Positions 1 through 5,802 of a DNA stretch of 8,073 bases are shown one piece after another. A program made the translations under genes and the position numbers. A model generated the notes under the pieces. That model saw only the letters and a list, made by a program, of their open reading frames with translations, did no database searches and was not told the DNA's origin. The stretch is from Clostridia bacterium (lineage in GTDB: Bacteria; Bacillota_A; Clostridia; Oscillospirales; Acutalibacteraceae), in contig JAILQN010000174.1 of assembly GCA_024699005.1 (NCBI GenBank), positions 1-8,073 on the forward strand. Reading direction: 5' to 3'. Numbering within the stretch: position 1 is the stretch's first letter; the number at the start of each line of letters is the position of its first letter.

Positions 1-392
1 TCGTCCAGCTTGCGGGAGAACGCCTCCACGCCGGAGGGCATGCGAGCGTCGACCTTGACCCGGACTCCGTCTTCGCTTATGAAGGAATCGGGGTCGTCGT
101 CGCGGGCCGGGACTATCAGGCGGAAGGTGGATTTCTCGTTGACAAAATCGACCTGAGCGCCTATGCGGGCAAAGAACTGCTCGACGATTGACGGATCGTC
201 CGGGTTGCCGGTGCCGGTCAGCTCGTGCAGAGACGGCTCGAACTCGAATCTGCCGCGGCGGAAGCTCGACGCCGAGCCGCCGGGTATGTTGTGTCTTTCA
301 AGCAGCAGGGTGCGGACACCCGCCTTCGCGCAGGTCGCCGCGGCAGCCAGGCCGCCGTTCCCCGCGCCGATAACAATTACGCCGTATTTCAT
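1..392 (-). CDS. Phytoene-desaturase-like NAD(P)/FAD oxidoreductase, N-terminal part
   Basis: Only the first 130 codons are present; the gene runs off the left edge. The protein starts MKYGVIVIGAGNGGLAAAA, a Rossmann dinucleotide-binding fold with GxGxxG at residues 9-14 and the acidic residue that binds the FAD ribose at E32, followed by the ERHNIPGGSASSF stretch. The later FEFEPSLHEL segment is characteristic of the CrtI/phytoene desaturase-like and all-trans-retinol saturase-like superfamily. Members are flavoproteins that desaturate or isomerise hydrophobic or polyketide-like substrates. In Clostridia many have no known substrate, so none is assigned. No signal peptide is visible. The ATG at 390-392 is preceded on the minus strand by AAAAGGAGA (SD around 399-406) at good spacing, which fixes the start. 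A promoter candidate lies at 443-470. The catalytic and C-terminal substrate domains are outside the window. Confidence 0.85.
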   Translation of the reverse strand, partial: MKYGVIVIGAGNGGLAAAATCAKAGVRTLLLERHNIPGGSASSFRRGRFEFEPSLHELTGTGNPDDPSIVEQFFARIGAQVDFVNEKSTFRLIVPARDDDPDSFISEDGVRVKVDARMPSGVEAFSRKLD

Positions 393-442
393 ATAACGTC
401 TCCTTTTATTTTTACTTTCTGTTTTTCAGTCAGGACAGCGTC

Positions 443-470
443 AGTATAATTTGCAATTTGCAATGTGCAA
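443..470 (-). promoter_or_regulatory. Candidate sigma-A promoter for the FAD oxidoreductase
   Basis: Reading the minus strand, TTGCAC (465-470) is followed after 16 nt by TATACT (443-448), giving a leader of about 45 nt to the ATG at 392. The boxes lie inside a heptamer array, so the match could be a by-product of the repeat. No better promoter was seen between 393 and 599. Confidence 0.4.
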
Positions 471-604
471 TGTACAATTGCGGTTCATTTTCGCAAGCGA
501 AAATACGTATTGTTTTGCGGCGGAGGAGGGGGTTCTGTTGTACAATGCCAAAGCGCCGATAAAACAATCAAAACCTTATTCATTGCACATTGCTAATTGC
601 TAAT
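449..604. repeat. Inverted-repeat element with 7-bp-period arms
   Basis: The arms at 449-472 and 581-604 are inverted copies of each other, matching at 22 of 24 positions and separated by 108 bp. Each arm is itself a tandem heptamer array: ATTTGCA, ATTTGCA, ATGTGCA, ATGTACA on the left; ATTGCAC, ATTGCTA, ATTGCTA, ATTGCAC on the right. Inside the element lies a short palindrome (487-504). No open reading frame of note is inside. The form is that of a miniature non-coding repeat. The right arm contains the last codons and stop of the metallophosphoesterase, and the left arm overlaps the putative promoter of the oxidoreductase. This element accounts for most of the gap between the two genes. Confidence 0.75.
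487..504. repeat. Short perfect palindrome inside the inverted-repeat element
   Basis: ATTTTCGC, two bases, then GCGAAAAT form a perfect 8-bp dyad. There is no T-rich tract after it on either strand, so it is not read as an intrinsic terminator. It stands 3' of a heptamer array, as the palindrome at 1802-1824 does. Confidence 0.7.
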
Positions 605-1736
605 TGCACATTATTGACAGCGTTTCCGCAGGTTTGTACGTATAGTCGAACGTGACGCGGGCCGTATTTCCGTCAAGCGTGATGTGAGCCGACGAGAAAT
701 TTCTGCCGCTGTGCTCCGACGCCCACACCACGGTACACGGGGCGCCGAGGTGGTTGAGCCCGCTGTCGGGAGTCACGATCCTGTTCTGATGCCAGTGGCC
801 CCCCAGCATAAGCGTCGGACGGATATGCTCCGTCATCAGCCGGCACCATTCTGAATACAGGTCCTTTTCGATATCAAAGGGCGGCTGGTTCACGGTCGCG
901 ATGGGCACGTGGGAGATTATGAGCCTGTGTCTGACACCGGGCGCGGCGTATTCCTCTTCTGCGCGGGCGATCACGTCTTTTATGAAATCGGTCTCATCGA
1001 GCCGTATTTCATGGCAGCAGGTCACTCCGCCGTATTCCACGTGATCGTCGGGCTTGTCTTCAAGGGTGTCGAGCACCATGCCCCAGACGTCTCCGGCGCG
1101 GAAGGTATAGTAGAACTTTCCGTTCACCGTGGGCATATAGCTGCCGAGCCTTTCGGCAAGCCTGCCCCGCAGATCGTGGTTGCCGCGGGATATCACGCAG
1201 GGGATGGTCCCTTTCGTTACGTCGGAAGCGACAAAATAGTGATTGAAGATCTGCGTTTCGGTCTCCGATGAGTTTATAACGTCGCCGTTCAGGACCAGCA
1301 GGTCGATATCGTCATGCCGCGCTGCCAGCGACGCGGGTTCCTCGCGCATGCCGTGAGCATCCGCGACGTGGTATATACTGACCTTGTCTCCCGCCGGAAC
1401 GGGTCTGAAACCGTATTTATACTCAAGCTGTCTGCCGGTCACCGGGCGATAGGGCAGGCGTTTCAGCATCCGGCGGTAGATAACCGTATAACCGCGTTCA
1501 CGGTCAAGTTCGTTCCGGGGGACGTTGATCTTGTGCAGCTTCGTGTCTGATATCTTGACGCCGTTCGACTGGCTCCAGTACTCTCTGCCCGCGACCCTGA
1601 CGCCCACGAGCGCCCGGAACCTGCAGCAGACGATTATAACGTAATCAACGCCCGCCGAGCAAACAGCAGGGTGGGCGAGAAACGGCGCGGGGACTGAGTT
1701 TTGAGTGCCCTGTTCTGAGTGCTGAGAATTATTCAT
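600..1736 (-). CDS. Calcineurin-like metallophosphoesterase with N-terminal accessory domain
   Basis: The 378-residue protein carries the full dinuclear-metal motif set: DAH (D126, H128), NGD (D152), GNHD (186-188), ISH (H276) and GGHWH (H314, H316). This identifies a calcineurin-like phosphoesterase that hydrolyses phosphomonoesters or diesters; the substrate cannot be read from sequence. Residues about 20-115 form a beta-rich accessory domain like that preceding the catalytic domain in purple-acid-phosphatase-like proteins. No signal peptide or membrane segment is seen, so it is probably cytoplasmic. Both ends are unusual. The ATG at 1736 and the first ~14 residues (MNNSQHSEQGTQNS) come from a heptamer repeat array and lack a Shine-Dalgarno site. 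The last residues (MCN) and stop come from the arm of the 449-604 repeat. No convincing alternative in-frame start was found upstream of the conserved HPAVC segment. It lies 92 nt downstream of the HIT gene. Confidence 0.85.
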   Translation of the reverse strand: MNNSQHSEQGTQNSVPAPFLAHPAVCSAGVDYVIIVCCRFRALVGVRVAGREYWSQSNGVKISDTKLHKINVPRNELDRERGYTVIYRRMLKRLPYRPVTGRQLEYKYGFRPVPAGDKVSIYHVADAHGMREEPASLAARHDDIDLLVLNGDVINSSETETQIFNHYFVASDVTKGTIPCVISRGNHDLRGRLAERLGSYMPTVNGKFYYTFRAGDVWGMVLDTLEDKPDDHVEYGGVTCCHEIRLDETDFIKDVIARAEEEYAAPGVRHRLIISHVPIATVNQPPFDIEKDLYSEWCRLMTEHIRPTLMLGGHWHQNRIVTPDSGLNHLGAPCTVVWASEHSGRNFSSAHITLDGNTARVTFDYTYKPAETLSIMCN

Positions 1737-1741
1737 TATAA
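1693..1741. repeat. Heptamer array at the start of the metallophosphoesterase
   Basis: Read on the plus strand, units of exactly 7 bp follow one another in phase: ACTGAGT, TTTGAGT, GCCCTGT, TCTGAGT, GCTGAGA, ATTATTC, ATTATAA. The unit sequence drifts from a CTGAGT type to the ATTATTC type seen again at 1771-1798. The array includes the start codon of the metallophosphoesterase and its first 14 or so codons. Confidence 0.65.
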
Positions 1742-1770
1742 TAATAAAAAATCAAACACCGCAATTTTTA

Positions 1771-1798
1771 ATTATTCATTATTCATTTTTCATTATTC
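1771..1798. repeat. Heptamer array between HIT and metallophosphoesterase genes
   Basis: Four tandem 7-bp units are present: ATTATTC, ATTATTC, ATTTTTC, ATTATTC. A further partial unit leads into the palindrome at 1802-1824. The array is non-coding, and it has the same unit as the end of the 1693-1741 array. Confidence 0.75.
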
Positions 1799-1801
1799 AT
1801 T

Positions 1802-1824
1802 CGTAAATCCCTGCGGGATTTACG
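1802..1824. repeat. Perfect 10-bp palindrome after the HIT gene
   Basis: CGTAAATCCC and GGGATTTACG flank a 3-nt loop, 4 bp beyond the HIT stop codon. The hairpin is stable, but neither strand shows a following T tract, so it is at most a weak or 3'-stabilising structure for the dapA-HIT message. It abuts a heptamer array, like the palindrome at 487-504. Confidence 0.7.
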
Positions 1825-1828
1825 ACGA

Positions 1829-2170
1829 TTATCCCGGCGGCCAGGTCAGGTCTCTTCCGCCGAGCAGATGAAAATGCAGGTGCTTGACGGTCTGGCCGGC
1901 GCTGTCGCCGCAGTTGTTGACTATGCGGAAACCGTCGGAGCAGCCTTCGTCTTTCGCGATCTTTGCAGCCACCTCGAAGATGTGCGCCACAACGGCGCTG
2001 TTCTCCGGAGTGATATCGGCGGCGGAGCGGATATGTTCTTTGGGGATTATCAGCACGTGTACAGGCGCCTGGGGATTGATGTCCCTGAAGGCGAAAACGG
2101 TCTCGTCCTCATAGACTTTTGCCGAAGGGATATCCCCGGCTATGATCTTGCAGAATAAGCAGTCGTTCAT
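1829..2170 (-). CDS. HIT-family (HinT-type) nucleotide-binding hydrolase
   Basis: This is a 113-residue histidine-triad protein of the usual length for the branch that includes HinT/PKCI. The triad HLHFH is at 97-101 in the context KHLHFHLLGGR, and the middle histidine (H99) corresponds to the residue that is transiently nucleotidylated. The N-terminal CLFCKIIAGDIPS segment (C4, C7) and VHVLIIPKEHI (37-47) are typical of the subgroup. The family hydrolyses nucleoside 5'-phosphoramidates and aminoacyl-adenylates in the cytoplasm; the physiological substrate is generally unknown. It begins 2 nt after the dapA stop, and a GAGGG Shine-Dalgarno site lies within the end of dapA about 8 nt before the ATG. 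Translation is therefore probably coupled and transcription comes from the dapA promoter. The C-terminus TWPPG is normal for the family. Confidence 0.93.
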   Translation of the reverse strand: MNDCLFCKIIAGDIPSAKVYEDETVFAFRDINPQAPVHVLIIPKEHIRSAADITPENSAVVAHIFEVAAKIAKDEGCSDGFRIVNNCGDSAGQTVKHLHFHLLGGRDLTWPPG

Positions 2171-2172
2171 CT

Positions 2173-3069
2173 TTATGCCCTCGCAAGACCGTGCTTCGCC
2201 ATAACAGAGCGCAGGAATGCCTTCTTGCTGTCTTCCATTTCAAGCAGCGGCAGGCGGCATTCGCCCATATCCATGCCGAATATCTTCATGGCTTCCTTGA
2301 CCGGGATGGGGTTGACGTCGCAGAACATCGCGCCGGCAAGATCCATATATTCAAGCTGGAGCTTAGCAGCGCCCCTGACGTCGCCCGCAAGATATTTCGC
2401 GACTATATCGTGGGTCTCTCTGGGAATGACGTGCGCCATGACGGAGATGACGCCCTTGCCGCCCAAAGACAGGATCGGGACTATCTCATCGTCGTTGCCG
2501 GAGTAGAGAGTAAGGTCGTCTCCGCAGAGAGCGGCGGTCTTGCCTATCTGGGAGATATTGCCCGTGGCTTCCTTTGCGGCGACTATGCGCTCATGTTTAC
2601 AGAGCTCGGCGTAGGTCTCAGGCATGATGTTCACGCCCGTGCGCGAGGGTACGTTATAGAGGATTATCGGAGCGCTGACGTTGTCCGCAGTCTTCGTGTA
2701 ATGAGCGATAAGCCCGCGCTGGGAGGTCTTGTTGTAATACGGGGTGACCATCAGAAGAGCGTCCACGCCGGCCTTCTCGCATTCGTTGGACAGATGGATG
2801 CCGTAGGAGGTATCGTTGGAGCCTGTGCCGGCGATAACAGGCACGCGTTTGTTCACCACGTCCACGCAGAATCTGACGGCCTCTATATGCTCGTCGTTGG
2901 AGAGCGTGGAGCCCTCTCCCGTGGTGCCGCAGACGACGATGGCGTCCGTGCCGTTCTCTATCTGGAAATTAATGAGTTCTTCGAATTTTTTATAGTCAAC
3001 GCGGGATTTATCCTCGGTGAACGGGGTTATTATGGCTATGGCGGAACCTTCAAAAATCAGCTTATGCAT
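2173..3069 (-). CDS. dapA: 4-hydroxy-tetrahydrodipicolinate synthase
   Basis: This is a 298-residue TIM-barrel class I aldolase of the DHDPS/NAL family. It condenses pyruvate with aspartate semialdehyde in the diaminopimelate/lysine pathway, in the cytoplasm. Visible motifs are CGTTGEG (T49, T50), TPYYN (Y111-Y112), YNVPSRTG (Y138, R143) and AAKEATGN, with the Schiff-base lysine at K166. The arginine of YNVPSRT, which binds the aspartate semialdehyde carboxylate, favours DapA over N-acetylneuraminate lyase. The start at 3069 (MHKLIFEGS) is chosen because AAGGAG lies at 3081-3086 and a promoter lies at 3136-3164. A longer in-frame start at 3147 would fall upstream of the -10 box and adds residues unlike the family. 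The gene is not next to other lysine genes here. It is followed at once by the HIT gene. Confidence 0.93.
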   Translation of the reverse strand: MHKLIFEGSAIAIITPFTEDKSRVDYKKFEELINFQIENGTDAIVVCGTTGEGSTLSNDEHIEAVRFCVDVVNKRVPVIAGTGSNDTSYGIHLSNECEKAGVDALLMVTPYYNKTSQRGLIAHYTKTADNVSAPIILYNVPSRTGVNIMPETYAELCKHERIVAAKEATGNISQIGKTAALCGDDLTLYSGNDDEIVPILSLGGKGVISVMAHVIPRETHDIVAKYLAGDVRGAAKLQLEYMDLAGAMFCDVNPIPVKEAMKIFGMDMGECRLPLLEMEDSKKAFLRSVMAKHGLARA

Positions 3070-3080
3070 ATGTGAACACT

Positions 3081-3086
3081 CTCCTT
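3081..3086 (-). promoter_or_regulatory. dapA ribosome binding site
   Basis: AAGGAG on the minus strand, extending to AAGGAGAG, lies 11 nt (about 9 from the extended core) before the ATG at 3069. It decides between this start and the upstream in-frame ATG at 3147. Confidence 0.7.
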
Positions 3087-3135
3087 GTCCGTTATGGCTG
3101 AATACAACATAATGTGCCTGCATACAGTTATTTTT

Positions 3136-3164
3136 ATAATAAATCAATCACTGTGGTTTGTCAA
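3136..3164 (-). promoter_or_regulatory. dapA-HIT promoter
   Basis: On the minus strand TTGACA (3159-3164) is followed after exactly 17 nt by TATTAT (3136-3141). This predicts a start near 3129 and a leader of about 60 nt. The bases around the -35 (TGTGGTTTGTCAA on the plus strand, 3152-3164) are repeated in inverted form at the divergent promoter at 3203. Confidence 0.75.
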
Positions 3165-3202
3165 GGAATTTATGTTTGTGCGGAAATGCAAATCGTTTTA
3201 TA

Positions 3203-3231
3203 TTGACAAAAACCACATATAGTGTTATTAT
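3203..3231 (+). promoter_or_regulatory. Promoter of the zinc-ribbon membrane protein
   Basis: TTGACA (3203-3208), a 17-nt spacer and TATTAT (3226-3231), with a TG extension just before the -10, give a near-consensus sigma-A promoter. The predicted leader is about 70 nt. It stands back to back with the dapA promoter, with 38 bp between the two -35 boxes. Confidence 0.8.
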
Positions 3232-3307
3232 TTTTTAGAAATACTACCATATACGTGTAAAACCCGTTATGGCATTGTTTTCTATAAGATTATTCGGAGG
3301 TTTTATA

Positions 3308-5215
3308 ATGGGCAATTATTGTACACATTGCGGCAGTGAAATGGCGATCGATGCCGTATTTTGCGTAAATTGCGGCACACCAAAGGGTGTCGGCAGATCT
3401 TATTGCGGCAACTGCGGGTCTCAGCTTGATCCGAATTCGGGTTTTTGTGTAAATTGCGGTGTTGCACCGGACAATACAGCCGCAGGCGCCTCAATGCCGG
3501 TATTTGCCGAACCGGTTCCGCCGACAGCCGGGGGGGCCGGAATTCCATACGCGGGTCCACCGGCACAACCGAACAACGGCAAACTCAAAAAGACACTCCC
3601 TATAATTATTATTGCCGGGGTCCTCGCTTTTGTTGCATTGATGGTCGTCCTTGTCGTTGCTATAAACGCGTCATCCACAATCAATCTGAATAAATACTTA
3701 ACTATTGAATCGGAAGGGTATGACGGGTACGGTTCTGTCCGGGCCTCGATTGATTGGGTCGCTATCACTGAAAAGTACGGCAAAAAAGTATCGTTCACCA
3801 AACGCGCATCCAGGGAACTTTTTGGCATGGACTGGTTCGTTTCCGGTGCACCGATACTGGCTTTAGAGCAGGGCATTCGTGTCAGAATGGAAAAAAGCTC
3901 AAACGTTTCAAATGGCGAAGAGATCAATTATGAATGGGTTATAGATGAAGAATTGTATGATTACGTAAAAGTTAAACTCAAATATAATGATGACACATAT
4001 ACGGTTTCCGGGCTGTCTACCGTGGGGACATTTGACGCATTCGCAGACGTTGAAGTGACATTCAGCGGATTTGCGCCAAACGGCAGAATGGAATACAGAT
4101 ATAGTGGAAGTGATCTGGACAGTTATTATTTCAGCTGTGATAAAACAGACGGTTTAAGCAACGGTGATACCGTTACTCTTAAGATAGACAGCAGCAAAAT
4201 TGAAAGTCTCATAAGCAGAATCGGCAAAGTACCTGCCGAATCCGAAAAACAGTATGTCGTCAGCGGTCTGGATGAGTATGTCGCGAAATACTCCGATTTG
4301 ACGGAAGATCTTATTACAAAAATGCGTTCCGAGGCGGAGGATACTATTTATTCATATACCGCAAGCAATTACGACTCGACTTCCTCTTTATCAGGTCTTA
4401 CATACTCCGGGTATATCATGAGTATGATCAAAGATGCAGGATCTTATTATGACGACAAAAATTGTGTCTATATCATCTATTCTGGCACGGTAGGAAACTC
4501 CGAAGGAAAATTCAGTACAGCGAAAGTGTTTTTCCCGGTGAAATTTACGAATATCCTTAAGAATGCTGACGGAATGACATATGAAGAAAACGAGGGAATC
4601 GTCGGACGGTCCGATCTGGACGGTTCCTGGAGCAGTACGAGCGGTTACACGAATCCTTTGTTGTGTTATATGGAAATCGTGGAGGCCAACAGAGATAAAT
4701 ACACATCCGAATGCGGTGACGGTTTTGAAGTATATCAGAATCGCACCGATATTGCAAAATTAGAGGATATCGGCGAGAACGGAAAACAGGCGCTGCGTGA
4801 TGACGCAAAAACCAGGATTGAGAGTTACATGGCAAACGAATACAACGAGGACATGATTGTTTCCGGACTGACTTTCAAAGGAGAATATCTTCTTGTCGCG
4901 AAAACGCAAGGCTCTGATTTTGCCAAAAACAACCGTTATTTTGTCGTGTATTCCGCAACGATATCTCATGCCAAAAATGAGTTTCCCACCACAACGGTCT
5001 ATTATCCGGTCGAATATGATGGGATAGTGAAATTGCCGGATGAGTATATGGTCACGAAAACAGAGGGGATACAGGGGCATGCAACCATTACTGATACCTG
5101 GTACGGCACAGACGGATATATCGACGGTGCAACGATGTTTTCGGAGCTTGTTACCGCTAACCGTGACAGTTATACTTATGAGGTATCGGATGGACTGACA
5201 GAGTTCGGTACTTAA
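3308..5215 (+). CDS. Zinc-ribbon membrane protein with duplicated extracytoplasmic module
   Basis: The 635-residue protein has two N-terminal zinc ribbons (C5/C8/C19/C22 and C33/C36/C47/C50, each CxxCG...CxNCG), then a Pro/Ala/Gly-rich linker (about 52-91). KLKK comes before one membrane segment (about 97-119, rich in I, V and L), and a long polar Tyr/Ser/Asp-rich region follows. By the positive-inside rule the ribbons are cytoplasmic and the large part is outside. The ectodomain contains a segment starting INLNKYLTIESEGYDGYG, then two related modules of about 140 residues (about 336-477 and 492-635). They share SGLTY/SGLTF, YxxYSGT/YSAT, FFPVKF/YYPVEY, EGIVG/EGIQG and EANRDKYT/TANRDSYT. No enzymatic motif is seen; a sensing, scaffold or envelope-stress role would be a guess. 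The start at 3308 has GGAGG 7 nt upstream; a start at 3269 has no such site. Base composition is more AT-rich than the flanking genes. Confidence 0.85.
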   Translation: MGNYCTHCGSEMAIDAVFCVNCGTPKGVGRSYCGNCGSQLDPNSGFCVNCGVAPDNTAAGASMPVFAEPVPPTAGGAGIPYAGPPAQPNNGKLKKTLPIIIIAGVLAFVALMVVLVVAINASSTINLNKYLTIESEGYDGYGSVRASIDWVAITEKYGKKVSFTKRASRELFGMDWFVSGAPILALEQGIRVRMEKSSNVSNGEEINYEWVIDEELYDYVKVKLKYNDDTYTVSGLSTVGTFDAFADVEVTFSGFAPNGRMEYRYSGSDLDSYYFSCDKTDGLSNGDTVTLKIDSSKIESLISRIGKVPAESEKQYVVSGLDEYVAKYSDLTEDLITKMRSEAEDTIYSYTASNYDSTSSLSGLTYSGYIMSMIKDAGSYYDDKNCVYIIYSGTVGNSEGKFSTAKVFFPVKFTNILKNADGMTYEENEGIVGRSDLDGSWSSTSGYTNPLLCYMEIVEANRDKYTSECGDGFEVYQNRTDIAKLEDIGENGKQALRDDAKTRIESYMANEYNEDMIVSGLTFKGEYLLVAKTQGSDFAKNNRYFVVYSATISHAKNEFPTTTVYYPVEYDGIVKLPDEYMVTKTEGIQGHATITDTWYGTDGYIDGATMFSELVTANRDSYTYEVSDGLTEFGT

Positions 5216-5221
5216 GTCACA

Positions 5222-5479
5222 AAGGAGTATACCAAACAGCTTTTTGTCGCAATTGCGGAATACAGATAACAGCTTCAAACATCGCCTTCTGCACAAAATG
5301 CGGCACGCGGATCGAAAAAGACCCGTCGAATAATGCCGTTACAGGCGCAGAACTCAAACGTTTCACAGCCGATGCAGATGCACAACCTGGGGGCAAAACC
5401 GACACAATCGGGCAATACTTATGTCCCGAATGCTGCCGATAATGCACCGGCGCAGGAAAATGAGACGCCTGAACAATAG
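5222..5479 (+). pseudogene. Decayed zinc-ribbon protein start
   Basis: AAGGAG at 5222-5227 is followed by a region with no ATG, GTG or TTG in the coding frame. From 5242 this frame reads FCRNCGIQITASNIAFCTKCGTR, a complete CxxC...CxxC zinc ribbon. The zinc-ribbon frame is reached from KQLF only by adding one base to the T5 run at 5241-5245. Near 5340-5350 the likely coding frame changes again to QNSNVSQPMQMHNLG and on to a stop at 5477-5479, giving the Q/N/P-rich linker typical of these proteins. Without the second shift the ribbon frame stops at 5440-5442. No membrane segment follows. The simplest reading is a truncated and frameshifted paralogue of the preceding gene. A sequencing error could explain single-base shifts but not the missing start codon. 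Confidence 0.65.
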
Positions 5480-5497
5480 TAAAGCATGTTGAAAGAA

Positions 5498-5543
5498 TAA
5501 AAAACAAACGCGTCGGAGAAATCTTCACGATCTCTCCGGCGCG
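5498..5543 (-). terminator. Intrinsic terminator downstream of GH125
   Basis: On the minus strand an 11-bp stem (arms 5533-5543 and 5509-5519, one C-A mismatch, 13-nt loop) is followed by TTTGTTTTTTATTC. It lies within the decayed copy of the small gene and is the first good terminator met by transcripts leaving GH125. In the plus direction the stem forms with a T-G wobble, but the T tract is poor. It may still help end transcripts from the convergent zinc-ribbon gene. Confidence 0.65.
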
Positions 5544-5634
5544 CTTTCTGTCTGTTGTAAGTTTTGGGGTTTTCGGGTGACCGGGCTGATCGCCCGGGCC
5601 TTTCTCTTTTTGAGGTCAGGCTCTCTCTTCTTCT
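5506..5634. repeat. Direct repeat, copy A (decayed small gene)
   Basis: This segment matches 7149-7287 in the same orientation at roughly 85-90% by eye. The near-identical first 55 or so bases include the hairpin. The main difference is 8 bp: copy B has two tandem TTTGCGGG units and copy A has lost one. The two copies flank GH125. Confidence 0.85.
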
Positions 5635-5660
5635 GACATGAGAGGCCACTTTTAATTGTC
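5509..5660 (-). pseudogene. Decayed copy of the small Lys/Arg-rich protein gene
   Basis: The minus strand encodes LSCQKKREPDLKKRKARAISP followed by VTRKP. In the intact copy at 7074-7322 the same region reads LSKKKKRELDLKKRKTWAISP followed by VTRKP. After RKP the homology continues only in another frame (PKTYNRQKARRRDREDFSDAF), because one 8-bp unit of a tandem pair is missing. The equivalent of the N-terminal MDKFIPYE and its ribosome binding site are gone; a degenerate heptamer array lies upstream instead. The hairpin at its end is retained and probably acts as terminator for the GH125 message. No intact product is expected. Confidence 0.7.
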
Positions 5661-5698
5661 GTGCTGCGTGCTTTGATGTGATAATTGTATTTTTCCGT

Positions 5699-5726
5699 CC
5701 GAAATGCAAAACCCGAAACACAAAAC
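5699..5726. repeat. Degenerate heptamer array between GH125 and the decayed small gene
   Basis: On the plus strand four 7-bp units follow one another: CCGAAAT, GCAAAAC, CCGAAAC, ACAAAAC. A weaker 7-bp spacing (GTGCT at 5661 and 5668) continues toward the pseudogene. The rest of 5661-5802 shows nothing recognisable apart from two AGATCTC-like words near 5740 and 5790. Confidence 0.5.
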
Positions 5727-5802
5727 GTAGCACAAAGATCTCTCATTCTGAATTATGCACGCTGTTACGCGGGGAGCTTTTATATCCTGCCGTAAAGAGA
5801 TC

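Noticed and set aside
163..449. Short plus-strand reading frames at the left end
   Set aside because: They are shadows of the FAD oxidoreductase, whose Rossmann motif is unmistakable on the minus strand.
449..604. Insertion sequence
   Set aside because: The inverted arms enclose only 108 bp with no transposase frame, and no target-site duplication could be recognised.
449..610. CRISPR array
   Set aside because: Units are 7 bp, contiguous and without spacers; no cas gene is nearby.
1802..1824. Palindrome as rho-independent terminator of dapA-HIT
   Set aside because: No T tract follows on either strand; the sequence after it on the minus strand is A-rich heptamer array.
2191..3075. Long plus-strand reading frame opposite dapA
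   Set aside because: It is the antisense shadow of a clear DapA; it has no RBS and its translation shows no family motif.
3070..3147. N-terminal extension of dapA to an ATG at 3147
   Set aside because: The codon lies upstream of the predicted -10 box and has no RBS; the start at 3069 has AAGGAG and the normal family N-terminus.
3269..3307. Thirteen-residue extension of the zinc-ribbon protein
   Set aside because: No RBS before 3269, whereas GGAGG stands 7 nt before the ATG at 3308, which starts right at the first zinc ribbon.
5440..5442. Natural end of the zinc-ribbon remnant in its first frame (…YLCPECCR)
   Set aside because: The last CPECC looks zinc-ribbon-like, but the residues before it do not. 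The other frame gives the Q/N/P-rich linker usual for these proteins, so the CPECC is probably chance.
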